In this document: piece by piece, positions 9,555-19,229 of the stretch | How the letters are laid out: each line of letters begins with the position of its first letter | Numbering within the stretch: the first letter of the stretch is position 1 | Assembly (NCBI GenBank): GCA_013214545.1 | Contig: JABSQB010000009.1 | Span: forward strand, 1 to 64,000 | Length of the DNA stretch: 64,000 nucleotides | Source: Henriciella sp. | GTDB lineage: Bacteria; Pseudomonadota; Alphaproteobacteria; Caulobacterales; Hyphomonadaceae | Direction: 5' to 3' | Position numbers and translations under genes: made by a program | Notes under the pieces: model-generated | Database searches by the model: none | Told to the model about the DNA's origin: nothing | The model's input: the letters and a program-made list of their open reading frames with translations, nothing else

Positions 9555-12500
9555 TTATTCCGCCGGCATAGGCTGCGGTTTGGCGCCGCTCGTGCCGATC
9601 AGCTCTTCGCTGTCAATCGTCACTTCGCCGGTGTAGGACTCGCCGATCTTGCGATAAGGACGCCCAGCCCAGCTCCACCGGAAGACACGTCCGATTTCAA
9701 CCCCGACAGCGTACAGCGTTGGCACCAGCAAGAGCGATACGAAGATCGCAAACGCTACCGCATAGCCGAGTGAGATCACCATCGGCTTGAGGAACTGTGC
9801 CTGCATCGACCGCTCTGCGATCAGTGGCAGGATGCCAACAAAGGTCGTCACAGAGGTCAGCAGGATCGGCCGGAAGCGCGACACGCCGGCATCAACCAGC
9901 GCCTGCACGGCGCCGACGCCCTCCTGCCGTTTTCGATTGACGAAATCGACCAGGACTAGGTTGTCATTGATGACCACCCCGGCCGCCGCGGCGATCCCGA
10001 AGATCGAGAACATTGCCATCGGTGTCCCGGTGATCCAGTGACCCATGATCGCCCCGGTAAGCGCGAATGGAATCGCCGTCATCAGCAAGAGTGGCTGCGC
10101 GTAGGATCTGAACGCAATCGCCAGCACGATGTACATGCAGACAATCGCCCCGATCGCGAGCATGTTGAGCTCCTTGAAGAAGCGTTGCTCTTGCTCAAAT
10201 CCGCCAGCTGCGCCGCGCTCGATATCCGGGAATTGCTTCTCGAAATCCGGCCAGAAATTGACATTCATATCCGACATGACCTGACCGCGACCGCCATCGC
10301 CTTTGACTTCGGCATAGACCGAGACCGAACGCGTCCGGTTACGACGCAGGATCCGGTTGATCCCCGGCGCATAGGTGAACTCAGCCACTTGGGTCAGCGG
10401 CAGCTCGCGCCCATCCGCCGTGCGGATACGCAGATTGTCGAGACTGTCGAGATCGGTCCGCGCAGATTTCGGCAAACGCACCATCACGCGGACATCCTCA
10501 CCATCGCGCGGCAGACGCTGCACTTCTTCCCCGAAATAGGCCTGACGGACCTGCCTCGAGACATCGGCAAGGCTGACGCCCAGCGCTTCGGCGCCTGGCT
10601 TCAATTCGATGCGAAGCTCATCGGCAGCCGCGGTGAGATTGTCGCCAATATCATACGCTGCTGTATAGGTGGCCAGTTGCTCCTGAACCACGGCGGAGGC
10701 TTCTCTCAGACGATCGAGATCGGGATGATTGAGCGCGAACCGGACGCCGGTATCGTTCTCATTATCGGTAAAGTCGAACGTGATTTCCTCAGCATCCTGC
10801 ACTGGACCCACCAGGTCTCGGATCTTTTCAGAGATTTCCCGCGTCGACAGCAGCAGAGGCCGGTTCTCTGGCGGCACCAAACCGATCCAGGCTTGAACCT
10901 GACTGTTGGACGCCACGATAGACGCGTCCTTGATCACGCCGCCCTGATAATCACCGACTTCGCGATTGATCTGGCTATCCCATTTGGCGTTCAGCTCAGC
11001 CTTGGCAGAGGTGACACCGGTTGCCAGCTGATCGCGCACTTGCAAAGTCCGCGAGAATGGCGTGCCGTCCGGCATCTCAATCGTCACCTGCACGAGGTCG
11101 CTTTCAATCTCGGGCATGAATTTGAATGGGACGATGCGATTGCCAACGAGCATGATCGCGAACGCGAAAATGATGAAGAAGAAGACGATCGTGGCGTAGC
11201 GCATGCGCAAGGCAAATTCGAGCACAGGCTTGTACAGGTTCTGAGCGAACCAGAGCAGACTGTCAGCGATGCGCTGTTGGAACCGCGCGAGTGCGTTCTG
11301 CTTGGTCTTGTCCTCGCGCTTCATGTGCGAAAGGTGCGCCGGCAGGATGAACATACATTCGATGATCGAGAAGACGAGCGAGGCAATCACCACGAAGGTA
11401 ATCTGCTGCGTGAAGGCGCGGGTTGGCCCAGTCAGCATTGCCCATGGCGCGAACGCAATGATTGTTGTGATGACGCCGAAGACGACTGGCTTCAGAACCA
11501 GCTGCGTGCCGACAATCGCCGCATCCAAGCCCTCCCTTCGCCCGCTCTCCACCTCTCGGTGGATGTTTTCCCCGACCACAATGGCATCGTCGACAATCAC
11601 CCCGATCACCAGAAGCACCGCAAAAGTCGACAAGACGTTCCAGGACACGCCGAACAGCGGCATCAGCATGATCCCTCCGGCAAACGCGGTAATGATCCCG
11701 ATCGTTACCCAGAAAGCCACAATCGGACGGAGGAACAGGATCAGGACCAGCATCACCAGCACCGCACCGAGCAGCGCCGATTCAGAAATCAGTTTCATCC
11801 GCGCCTGGAAGGGCTGGGAATTGTCCCACAGAATATCAATCTTCATCCCATCCGGCAGGATGCCCGAGGACGGATTATTGGCGCGATCAATGTATGCCCG
11901 GAAATTGTTGGCATAGGTGACAATGTCCATTCGGTCCGGCTGGACGACCATGACAAATGCGGTCGGACGATTGTCAAAAGTCGCGTCGAGATCAGCGTCG
12001 ATAAAGCCGTCAATCACTTCAGCAACATCGCCGACGCGGATCGTGCCTTCAGCATTCGACTGACGGACAATAATATTCTCGAACTGCTGCTGCGTATCGG
12101 CCAGATTTCGAGCTGTGACAGACACATCTCCAACGCTGGAACGGATCTGTCCGCCCGATGAGTTCAGCGAGGACTGACGGATCGCCTGCGCAACCTCGGT
12201 AAAGCTCAGATTGTATTGGCGCAGAGCGATCTCGGAGACTTCAATCGAGACTTCCTCCGGCAGGGTGGCCTGCAGCACCGCAAGCTCACCGCCGCTGATT
12301 TCCGCGATATCATCGCGCACATCGTCGGCGACCCGTTTGAGGGTCAGCGGATCGACATCGCCATGAATGGCCATGCCGAAATACCAGTCGCGCTGCTCCC
12401 AGCGCTGCACTTGCGGCTGGAAGGCCGCCTGCGGAAGGTTGTTGATCTGGTCGACGCGCAGTTTGATCTCGTCGATGAAGACCTGCATGTCGATATCATC

Positions 12501-12791
12501 GCGGCCGCGAATATTGACCACGGCAAAGCTTTCCCGCGCGATCGAGGTGATCCGGTCGAGGCCGTCAATATCGGCAACGGCCTCTTCGATCCGGGTGATG
12601 ATCTGTTCTTCAACATCCTGGGGCGATGCACCGTTCCAGGTCATGGTCACCGAAGCGCCCGCCACCGGAACCACCGGGAACATTTCGCGCTCCATGGAAT
12701 TGAAACCCAGGACACCGCCGATAAAGGCGATGACCATGACCAGATTGGCTGCAACTGCGTTTCGCGCGAACCAGGATACCATTCCGAACAT
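9555..12791 (-). CDS. RND efflux pump, inner-membrane permease (HAE1/AcrB-like)
   Basis: Proton-driven exporter subunit of 1078 residues with the twofold-repeated RND layout: TM1 at the N-terminus (WFARNAVAANLVMVIAFIGG), a large periplasmic loop, a TM2-6 bundle, then the second half with AIGAIVCMYIVLAIAFRSY and following helices. The proton-relay acidic pair is visible in TM4 as VIVDDAIVVGENIHREVE. The start overlaps the adaptor stop in a TAATG junction, so translation is coupled. The substrate cannot be predicted; the divergent sequence is closer to the broad HAE1-like alphaproteobacterial group than to AcrB itself (inference). It forms a tripartite pump with the two upstream genes. Confidence 0.95.
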   Translation of the reverse strand: MFGMVSWFARNAVAANLVMVIAFIGGVLGFNSMEREMFPVVPVAGASVTMTWNGASPQDVEEQIITRIEEAVADIDGLDRITSIARESFAVVNIRGRDDIDMQVFIDEIKLRVDQINNLPQAAFQPQVQRWEQRDWYFGMAIHGDVDPLTLKRVADDVRDDIAEISGGELAVLQATLPEEVSIEVSEIALRQYNLSFTEVAQAIRQSSLNSSGGQIRSSVGDVSVTARNLADTQQQFENIIVRQSNAEGTIRVGDVAEVIDGFIDADLDATFDNRPTAFVMVVQPDRMDIVTYANNFRAYIDRANNPSSGILPDGMKIDILWDNSQPFQARMKLISESALLGAVLVMLVLILFLRPIVAFWVTIGIITAFAGGIMLMPLFGVSWNVLSTFAVLLVIGVIVDDAIVVGENIHREVESGRREGLDAAIVGTQLVLKPVVFGVITTIIAFAPWAMLTGPTRAFTQQITFVVIASLVFSIIECMFILPAHLSHMKREDKTKQNALARFQQRIADSLLWFAQNLYKPVLEFALRMRYATIVFFFIIFAFAIMLVGNRIVPFKFMPEIESDLVQVTIEMPDGTPFSRTLQVRDQLATGVTSAKAELNAKWDSQINREVGDYQGGVIKDASIVASNSQVQAWIGLVPPENRPLLLSTREISEKIRDLVGPVQDAEEITFDFTDNENDTGVRFALNHPDLDRLREASAVVQEQLATYTAAYDIGDNLTAAADELRIELKPGAEALGVSLADVSRQVRQAYFGEEVQRLPRDGEDVRVMVRLPKSARTDLDSLDNLRIRTADGRELPLTQVAEFTYAPGINRILRRNRTRSVSVYAEVKGDGGRGQVMSDMNVNFWPDFEKQFPDIERGAAGGFEQEQRFFKELNMLAIGAIVCMYIVLAIAFRSYAQPLLLMTAIPFALTGAIMGHWITGTPMAMFSIFGIAAAAGVVINDNLVLVDFVNRKRQEGVGAVQALVDAGVSRFRPILLTSVTTFVGILPLIAERSMQAQFLKPMVISLGYAVAFAIFVSLLLVPTLYAVGVEIGRVFRWSWAGRPYRKIGESYTGEVTIDSEELIGTSGAKPQPMPAE

Positions 12792-14080
12792 TATTGTGCT
12801 CCGTCACCTGTTGATGCGATCACTTCGGTGGCAATGCCAGCACCGCCGCCGCGCTCATCATCTGCGGCCAATGCCTGAGCCGCGTCATTGTGGTTCTTGA
12901 TCGTGCCATCCGCGAGGCGCTCGAGGATGGTGATACTCATGCCGTCATTTGATCCGCGGATCGGGCTGACAATGGCAAGCGAACCAACATCGACATTCTC
13001 GCTCCGGAACCAGGCGCCTTCATTGGAGCTGTAGACCAGATCGACCGGGAAGATGCGTAGCTCGCCAGCAGCTGGTTCACCAATAAAGATGTTGTTACCG
13101 CCCCGGATCGCTGATCGCGGCGCAACCAGAAGGTCTTCGATTTTGGTGCCGTCAATCTCAGCCGCGACAAACAGGCCCGGCGCCATCGGCGCACCTTGGT
13201 CTGAACCTGCGCCATATGGATCATTCAGTTCAGCAATCACATTGATCAGGCGGGTCTGAGAGTTGACCGCAGCCGATGTACGGGTCACCCGGCCAGTCCA
13301 TTGGCGATCAACACCGGCCACAGGGGCCGAGAATACAACACGCGGTCCGGCCTGGCTGGCCGTCTCAGCAAAGGCAAGCGGCAGGCCGAGCTGGCCCAGC
13401 TGCTCGTCAGTGATCGGCAGAGCGACTTCCACAACATCCGTGGCGAAGACGCGGCCGAGCGACTGTCCTGGTGACGCAAACTGACCAACATCAACATTCT
13501 CTTCACGGACACGGCCATCAAATGGCGCAATCACAGCGGTGCGATTCAAGGCCAGTTCGGCGTCTGCCAATTGAGCCTTGGCGGATTCAAGCGCGGCCTC
13601 AGCTTCTGCAAGCTGCGGCTCACGCCGGGCCAGAGGGCTGGAATCGGTGATCCCGAGGTTTTCAAGATCCTGGCGGGCAATCTCTGCTTCAGCAACTTCG
13701 CGCGCCAGACGCTGTTCGGCGCTTGCGACACCCGACTGCGCCCGCACAACGGCGAGTTGGTAATCAGCGGTTTCGAGACGCACCAGAACCTGTCCGCGGC
13801 GAATGAAGCCGCCATCGATAAAGTCTGGCGAGACATAAGCGATCCGGCCAGCAATCTGCGGCGCGACAACAAGCTCGCGCTGCGGGCGGACTTCGCCTTG
13901 CGCTTTCACTGTAAAGTCGAGGTCTTCAAGGCCAACGCGCTCAGCAAACACTGAGAGCCCGGCAAACTTCTCATCTGCCTGCTCAGGTTCCGGCTTAAGG
14001 ATCTGGATGGTCATGAACGCCGCTGCGCCCATGCCGACCAGGGCAATGATAGTGAAAAGGATTGAAATGAAACGACTCAT
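12791..14080 (-). CDS. RND efflux periplasmic adaptor (membrane fusion protein)
   Basis: Links pump and outer-membrane channel; 429 residues. A single N-terminal membrane helix (FISILFTIIALVGMGAAAFMTIQIL) is followed by the barrel-sandwich/lipoyl halves (VRPQRELVVAPQIAGRIAYVSPDF and ALNRTAVIAPFDGRVREENVDVGQF) flanking an alpha-hairpin at about residues 120-190, then beta-barrel and membrane-proximal domains. The start ATG overlaps the outer-membrane factor stop in an ATGA junction, and its own stop overlaps the pump start by one base. It is the middle gene of the three-gene efflux operon. Confidence 0.95.
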   Translation of the reverse strand: MSRFISILFTIIALVGMGAAAFMTIQILKPEPEQADEKFAGLSVFAERVGLEDLDFTVKAQGEVRPQRELVVAPQIAGRIAYVSPDFIDGGFIRRGQVLVRLETADYQLAVVRAQSGVASAEQRLAREVAEAEIARQDLENLGITDSSPLARREPQLAEAEAALESAKAQLADAELALNRTAVIAPFDGRVREENVDVGQFASPGQSLGRVFATDVVEVALPITDEQLGQLGLPLAFAETASQAGPRVVFSAPVAGVDRQWTGRVTRTSAAVNSQTRLINVIAELNDPYGAGSDQGAPMAPGLFVAAEIDGTKIEDLLVAPRSAIRGGNNIFIGEPAAGELRIFPVDLVYSSNEGAWFRSENVDVGSLAIVSPIRGSNDGMSITILERLADGTIKNHNDAAQALAADDERGGGAGIATEVIASTGDGAQ

Positions 14081-15534
14081 GGGAGGACTGCCACTTCCGG
14101 GCTATTTGCGCTCGCGGTGGAAGGTGCTGCGGGCTCTGCCACAGGTAACCCACCCCCGAGAGCAAGATGGAAACTTACTCGGTTTGACGCGCGGGCTGAG
14201 CGGGCTGCAATCACATTGCTCTCAGCGTTCAGGCGTCGGGTTTGGGAATCGATCAGGTTAAAGATCGAAACCAGGCCATTGGTATATTGGCGGGTTGCCA
14301 ATTCCTCGGCCAAACGGGCTTCTTCCAAGGCCCGCACTTGCGCATTTTCCTGTTGCGCTAACAGGGAATCTGCGGCCAGCGCATCTTCCACTTCACGCCA
14401 CGCCGTCAGCGTGGTCGCGGCATAGTTTTCAACCGCCGCACGGGCGCGGGCGACCGCTGCATCGCGGTCAGCGTCCAGGGCGCCGCCATTAAAGATCGGC
14501 GCGGTCAGGCTGGCAATCAGGCGCGCAGCGACGCGGCTCGGATCGAGCGCATCAGCGAGATCTGTCTCTGTATTAGACACCGATCCAGTCAGGCGCAGCG
14601 CTGGCAGCATCGCCATCCGCGCTTGCTCGGCCCGCAGACCTGCCGCCGAAACGCGGGCTTCTGCAGCAGCAATATCGGGGCGGCGCGACAGCAGCAGCAT
14701 CGGGCTGCCGGCACCAGAAAGTGGGTCCAGCGATGGCAGTTCTGCCAAGGCATCGAGTTCTGCAGAAGGGTAGCGGCCGAGCAGGATTTCGAGACGCCGC
14801 GAAGCGTTGCCGCTGGCCTGGCGCCGACCCGCAATCGAAGCTTCCGCAGACGCTTGCGTAGTCCGCGCCGTGCGCACGTCCAGCGCTGTGGCGAGACCGC
14901 GGGAGAACCGGCGCTCGGTCAATTCAAGCGCGCGTGTCCGGGCTTCAAATGTCTGTACCGCGACGCGTTCTTGTGCCAGCGCTTCATTGAGATCGAACCA
15001 AGCGGATGCGGTTTGTGCGGTCAACGCCAATCGGGCTGAAGCGAGATCAGCTTCGCTGGCGATCAGGTCAGCTTCTGCGGCATTGATCCCGGCGCGGAGC
15101 CGGCCCCAGAGATCAATCTCCCAGCTCAAATCGACGCTCGCGCCGAAGCTGGAATTATCAGTTCGAGAATCGGTGATCGGGCTGTAATTGCTGGTGCCGC
15201 CGCCAGACACTGAAGCGGAGACATTTGGTAGCGTGCGGCCATAGGTGCTGCGCGCCTGCGCCCGTGTCGCTTCCACGGCATAGAACTGCGAGCGAATGGA
15301 TGGATTGGCGGCAAGCGCTTCGTTCACCAACTCAATCAACACGGCGTCATCGAACTGGCCGAGCCAGTTGGCCTCAGGCAGCTCACCCGACACGCCTTCA
15401 ATCGCCCAGGTTTCCGGAGCATCAGGCGCAACTGGGAACACAACCAAGGGCTCTCCGCCGACGCTCGGCAGACTTGGCACGGTTGAGCATGCGCCGAGCG
15501 CAAGAACACCAAATACGAGACTCGCCTGCTTCAT
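14077..15534 (-). CDS. RND efflux outer-membrane factor (NodT/OprM family lipoprotein)
   Basis: Outer-membrane channel of 485 residues. A signal peptide with lipobox (MKQASLVFGVLALGAC) predicts a lipoprotein, as in OprM/NodT. The two tandem OEP repeats are recognisable from the helical segments QFYAVEATRAQARSTYGRTLP, LSWEIDLWGRLRAGINAAEA, then ARVSAAGLRAEQARMAMLPAL and WREVEDALAADS. It is the first gene of the operon, with the adaptor overlapping its stop codon. The 175-base gap to phoR is AT-rich in its middle and must hold both divergent promoters; no local regulator gene is adjacent. Confidence 0.95.
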   Translation of the reverse strand: MKQASLVFGVLALGACSTVPSLPSVGGEPLVVFPVAPDAPETWAIEGVSGELPEANWLGQFDDAVLIELVNEALAANPSIRSQFYAVEATRAQARSTYGRTLPNVSASVSGGGTSNYSPITDSRTDNSSFGASVDLSWEIDLWGRLRAGINAAEADLIASEADLASARLALTAQTASAWFDLNEALAQERVAVQTFEARTRALELTERRFSRGLATALDVRTARTTQASAEASIAGRRQASGNASRRLEILLGRYPSAELDALAELPSLDPLSGAGSPMLLLSRRPDIAAAEARVSAAGLRAEQARMAMLPALRLTGSVSNTETDLADALDPSRVAARLIASLTAPIFNGGALDADRDAAVARARAAVENYAATTLTAWREVEDALAADSLLAQQENAQVRALEEARLAEELATRQYTNGLVSIFNLIDSQTRRLNAESNVIAARSARASNRVSFHLALGGGLPVAEPAAPSTASANSPEVAVLP

Positions 15535-15709
15535 CTACACCTCTCAAGCTTGGACTGTGCCTTTACGCCTGCCCTATTCGAATGTCAACAAATAATTATC
15601 GTTTTTCAATAATGATGAAAAAGCTTTCAGACTTGCTCATCGCGCCACGCCTTGTATACGCGCAGCTAAGCCAGATAGACCACAACACTTGGACGAACGC
15701 AGGGCTGAA

Positions 15710-17089
15710 ATGTCACAAGACAATGGGCAAATGCAGCCAGATCCACCGCGTCGCGTGCGCGATTTTCTGGTTTTGACGATTGGCGCCATCGCTGTTCTGA
15801 CCTTGCTGTATCTGACCGGTGCGATTGGATTGGTCGAATGGGTGACCGCCGCGATTGTCATGTCGACAGGCGCGCTGGCCTTTTTTGTCGGATCAGCGCC
15901 AAGCCCGCGCAAAGACCAAGCATCATCGGCACTACAGACCCTGAACCCGGTTTCAGGCAGCGTTACCGACAATGCGGTTGAGCCTTTTGTTCTGGCCTTG
16001 CCCCTGCCCGCTCTGCTGATCACGCCGGACGGTGCCGTTGCAACCGCAAACATCCATGCGCGCAATCTATTCCGCATCGACAGCTCGACCCGCCCATTTC
16101 CAATCGCCATGCTTCGCCAGCCAGACTTGCTCGCGGCGGCCGAGCGGGTGTCGCAAGACGGCGCCGAAGAGCGGATCGAGTTTACTCAGCACAGCGAAGC
16201 GGAAGTCTGGATGGCGCACATTCGCTCCGGCCTGGAGCCAGGCTCGGTGATCATGGTGTTTGAAGATCTCACCGCTGTCCGCCGGGCAGAGCGCGCGCGC
16301 GCCGACTTCCTTGCCAATGCCAGCCATGAACTGCGCACGCCGCTCACCGCGATTGGCGGCTTCATTGAAACCATGCGCGGGCCAGCCAAGGATGACAAAG
16401 AAGCCTGGGACGGATTTCTCGACATTATGGGACAGCAGACCGAGCGGATGCAGCGGCTTGTCGCAGACCTATTGTCCCTGTCTCGGATTGAGTTCAGCGA
16501 GCACCGCGCGCCGAAGACGCAGGTCAATATTGTCGAGCTCGCTCGCAAGACCAGCCTCGGCCTGACCCCGATCGCAAAGGATGCGGGAATCGATCTTCAC
16601 TTTGATGGTCCACAAAAAGATGTCGGTGTCATCGCCGATAGTGACGAACTTGCGCAAGTCATCCTCAACCTAGCCAGCAATGCGATCAAATATGCCCGCA
16701 CGAATGGCGAAGTGCAGGTGCTGATGGGTGAAGCGCCGACCATGGCGGACGCCGCGGCGGCGTGCTCGCGCCAGTCACCGGATGCAAAACGTGCCGTCCT
16801 CCTTCAGCCCTATGCGTCAACGGAGGTTCCGGCCGTCTGGATCCGCGTAACGGATAATGGCGAAGGCATTTCAGAACAGCACCTGCCGCGCCTGGGTGAG
16901 CGCTTCTATCGCGTCGATGAAAGCCGGGGCGGCAAGATTGAAGGCACCGGACTTGGCCTCGCCATCGTTAAACACATTATGGCGCGGCACCGCGGCGGTT
17001 TGGCGGTCGAGAGCGTCGAAGGCGCTGGCACCGCATTTGGAATCTGGATGCCACGACTGCGCGATGACGCACCCGCCGAAACCGTATAA
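15710..17089 (+). CDS. phoR: Phosphate regulon sensor histidine kinase PhoR
   Basis: Membrane kinase/phosphatase for PhoB, about 459 residues. Two N-terminal membrane segments (about 16-35 and 40-60), then a PAS-like region (about 85-185) and HisKA with the phospho-accepting H206 in NASHELRTPLTAIGGF. The HATPase domain has the N-box LNLASNAIKYA and G-box GTGLGLAIVKHIMARHRGG. The ATG at 15710 has AGGG upstream and is preferred to the TTG 21 bases earlier. The assignment as PhoR rather than a generic kinase rests on architecture plus the pst-phoU-phoB genes that follow. Its last 26 bases overlap the pseudouridine synthase gene. Confidence 0.92.
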   Translation: MSQDNGQMQPDPPRRVRDFLVLTIGAIAVLTLLYLTGAIGLVEWVTAAIVMSTGALAFFVGSAPSPRKDQASSALQTLNPVSGSVTDNAVEPFVLALPLPALLITPDGAVATANIHARNLFRIDSSTRPFPIAMLRQPDLLAAAERVSQDGAEERIEFTQHSEAEVWMAHIRSGLEPGSVIMVFEDLTAVRRAERARADFLANASHELRTPLTAIGGFIETMRGPAKDDKEAWDGFLDIMGQQTERMQRLVADLLSLSRIEFSEHRAPKTQVNIVELARKTSLGLTPIAKDAGIDLHFDGPQKDVGVIADSDELAQVILNLASNAIKYARTNGEVQVLMGEAPTMADAAAACSRQSPDAKRAVLLQPYASTEVPAVWIRVTDNGEGISEQHLPRLGERFYRVDESRGGKIEGTGLGLAIVKHIMARHRGGLAVESVEGAGTAFGIWMPRLRDDAPAETV

Positions 17090-17714
17090 TCCGCCGCCGC
17101 CAGAGCTGCTAAAGACCGTCCATATCGATGACTGGATTGTGGTCTGCGACAAGCCGAGTGGTCTGCTCAGCGTCCCAGGGCGCGGGCCTGAAAAGTCCGT
17201 CTGTGCCAGTGCGCTCCTGTCTCACCGCCATGGCGAAGTCCTGACCGTTCATCGCCTCGACATGGATACGTCCGGCCTGATGATCTTTGCCCGCAATAAA
17301 GACGTGCAACGCACACTGTCCATGGCGTTTGAAAAGCGTCAGGTTGCCAAAGGCTATGAAGCTTTGGTCAGCGGCGCCTTACAACCGCAGCAGGGAACAG
17401 TGGACGCCGCCATCGCAAAATTCTCGCTCAATCGCCCGCTGCGCCATCTTGATCCCGATGGACGCGAAGCCATCACGCATTGGACGGTGACGGAGCGCAG
17501 TGAGACCTGGACTCGCGTTTCACTCACGCCGGAGACGGGACGTTCGCACCAGTTACGACTTCACATGGCAAGCCTCGGACACCCTATTCTCGGCGATGTG
17601 TTTTATGGTGACGGCAACTCGCATGAGCGCCTTTGCCTCCATGCAGGAACGCTGGCCCTGCGTCATCCGCATTCGGGCGCCGAAATTCAGTTTGATGCGC
17701 CTACCCCATTTTAG
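17064..17714 (+). CDS. RluA-family pseudouridine synthase
   Basis: Isomerises specific uridines in rRNA or tRNA; 216 residues, the compact form without an S4 domain. The family catalytic segment HRLDMDTSGLMIFARN carries the nucleophilic Asp; the later signature ETGRSHQLRLHMASLGHPILGD is also present. It begins inside phoR in another frame (26-base overlap) and is followed by 93 bases containing a PHO box before pstC. This insertion between phoR and pstC is unusual. Which RNA and position it modifies cannot be decided; short bacterial members include RluA (23S 746/tRNA 32) and TruC. Confidence 0.9.
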   Translation: MTHPPKPYNPPPPELLKTVHIDDWIVVCDKPSGLLSVPGRGPEKSVCASALLSHRHGEVLTVHRLDMDTSGLMIFARNKDVQRTLSMAFEKRQVAKGYEALVSGALQPQQGTVDAAIAKFSLNRPLRHLDPDGREAITHWTVTERSETWTRVSLTPETGRSHQLRLHMASLGHPILGDVFYGDGNSHERLCLHAGTLALRHPHSGAEIQFDAPTPF

Positions 17715-17745
17715 GTGGTTGGAGATTGTCAGCGCTGGGCGGCGA

Positions 17746-17763
17746 GTGTCACATATGTGTCAA
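17746..17763 (+). promoter_or_regulatory. PHO box (PhoB operator) upstream of pstC
   Basis: Two seven-base direct repeats GTGTCAC and GTGTCAA separated by ATAT, that is an 11-base period, matching the PhoB site consensus (CTGTCAT-N4-CTGTCAC). It lies 45 bases upstream of the pstC start. The spacing and sequence are seen directly; PhoB binding is inferred from the consensus and from phoB in the same cluster. Confidence 0.8.
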
Positions 17764-17807
17764 CGATGAGCGGTAAGAGCGCCGAATTGTAACGACCGAT
17801 CGTACAA

Positions 17808-19229
17808 ATGCTGCAGACTCTTGGACAACTCCCGATCGGGTGGCTGTTGATCGCGCCTTTGGCCGCGGCAGGCTTTTTTGCATTCTCCTTTGGGCGTACG
17901 GAAATCGGCGAACTATCGATCGGCTCGACGATCGGGGCGCGACTGCATTCACAGCCTAATTATCATGGCTATTTCCTCGCCTTCTGTACGATCTTGCCTG
18001 CCGCCTTGGTCTTCCTTGGATACCTGATTTTCTCAGAGAGTTTTGTCCGCGAAACACTGAGGTCAGAACTGCCCGATTACCTGCTGGCGCAGGGACCGGA
18101 TCAGGTCAGTTTATTCGTTGAGCGGGTGGCGAGATATATCGGCAATGGCCCGATCGACAGCACAGGCAATGTCCTGTTCGATGCCAGTGTCGAACGATAC
18201 GCTGTTCTAAAAGGACAAGCGCGCCTGATCGCCATTATGATTGCCGTTATTGCGGCCGTCGGCGGGTTCTTCCTTGGGCGGCGTCCACTCAATCGAAGTT
18301 TCCCGGCCCGGACCTATGTCGAGCAAACCATCACCGCACTCCTATTTGTGTGCGCGGCGATCGCCATCGTCACGACGGTCGGGATCGTTCTGTCACTCGT
18401 CTATGAGACCGTTCGCTTTTTCAGTCTTCCAGACGGACCGGGCGTGTTCGAGTTTCTGTTCGGCACGGACTGGAACGCCCAGACCGGTCAGAACTTTGGC
18501 GCCGTGCCTTTGTTTTTCGGCACGTTGATGATCGCGCTCCTGGCCATGTGTGTCGCCGTTCCGGTCGGTTTGTTCTCTGCCATCTATCTGTCTGAATATG
18601 CCAGCCCGCGATTTCGCAGCTGGGTGAAGCCGATCCTGGAATTGCTCGCAGGCATTCCAACCGTGGTTTATGGCTTCTTTGCTGCGACGCTGATTGCGCC
18701 TTTGGTGCGTAACCTAGCCCAATGGATCAATGCGCTGCCAATTACGCCGGACAATCTCCTCGCCGCGCAGCCAACCAATGCGCTCGCCGCCGGATTGGTC
18801 ATGGGCGTGATGATCATTCCGTTTGTCAGCTCGCTGTCGGACGATGTGATCAATGCAGTCCCGCAGCCGCTGAGAGACGGCGCGCTGGCGGTGGGCGCAA
18901 CACAGTCAGAGACCATCAAGCAGATCGTCTTGCCCGCGGCCTTTCCCGGCATTGTCGCCGCGGTCTTGCTGGCCGTATCGCGCGCCATTGGTGAGACGAT
19001 GATCGTCGTCATGGCCGCTGGTGGGCGCGCGCTGGTCACGCTCGATCCAACCTCTGACATCACCACAGTGACCTATCAGATCGTGTCATTGCTGACCGGC
19101 GATACGGCCTTTGACAGCGCCAAGACCGTCTCTGCCTTCGCGCTTGGATTCGCATTGTTCGGGATCACGCTGGTCTTCAATGTCATCGCGCTGCGCGTGG
19201 TGAAGCGATATCGGGAAGCCTATGACTGA
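17808..19229 (+). CDS. pstC: Phosphate ABC transporter permease PstC
   Basis: Inner-membrane permease subunit of the high-affinity phosphate importer; 473 residues, longer than the ~320-residue enterobacterial protein because of an N-terminal extension with extra membrane segments (RLHSQPNYHGYFLAFCTILPA), typical of alphaproteobacteria. The permease core is at about 195-465: FGTLMIALLAMCVAVPVGLFSAIYLSEYA, AGIPTVVYGFF and the EAA-loop region VGATQSETIKQIVLPAAFPG. The ATG at 17808 has a poor Shine-Dalgarno, so the exact start is uncertain. The stop overlaps pstA by 8 bases. Regulation by PhoB is likely through the box at 17746-17763. Confidence 0.94.
   Translation: MLQTLGQLPIGWLLIAPLAAAGFFAFSFGRTEIGELSIGSTIGARLHSQPNYHGYFLAFCTILPAALVFLGYLIFSESFVRETLRSELPDYLLAQGPDQVSLFVERVARYIGNGPIDSTGNVLFDASVERYAVLKGQARLIAIMIAVIAAVGGFFLGRRPLNRSFPARTYVEQTITALLFVCAAIAIVTTVGIVLSLVYETVRFFSLPDGPGVFEFLFGTDWNAQTGQNFGAVPLFFGTLMIALLAMCVAVPVGLFSAIYLSEYASPRFRSWVKPILELLAGIPTVVYGFFAATLIAPLVRNLAQWINALPITPDNLLAAQPTNALAAGLVMGVMIIPFVSSLSDDVINAVPQPLRDGALAVGATQSETIKQIVLPAAFPGIVAAVLLAVSRAIGETMIVVMAAGGRALVTLDPTSDITTVTYQIVSLLTGDTAFDSAKTVSAFALGFALFGITLVFNVIALRVVKRYREAYD

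Noticed and set aside
10038-12161. Open frame of 707 codons on the plus strand
   Set aside because: It lies entirely opposite the RND pump gene; composition is His/Arg/Asp-rich as expected for an antisense frame and no family is recognisable.
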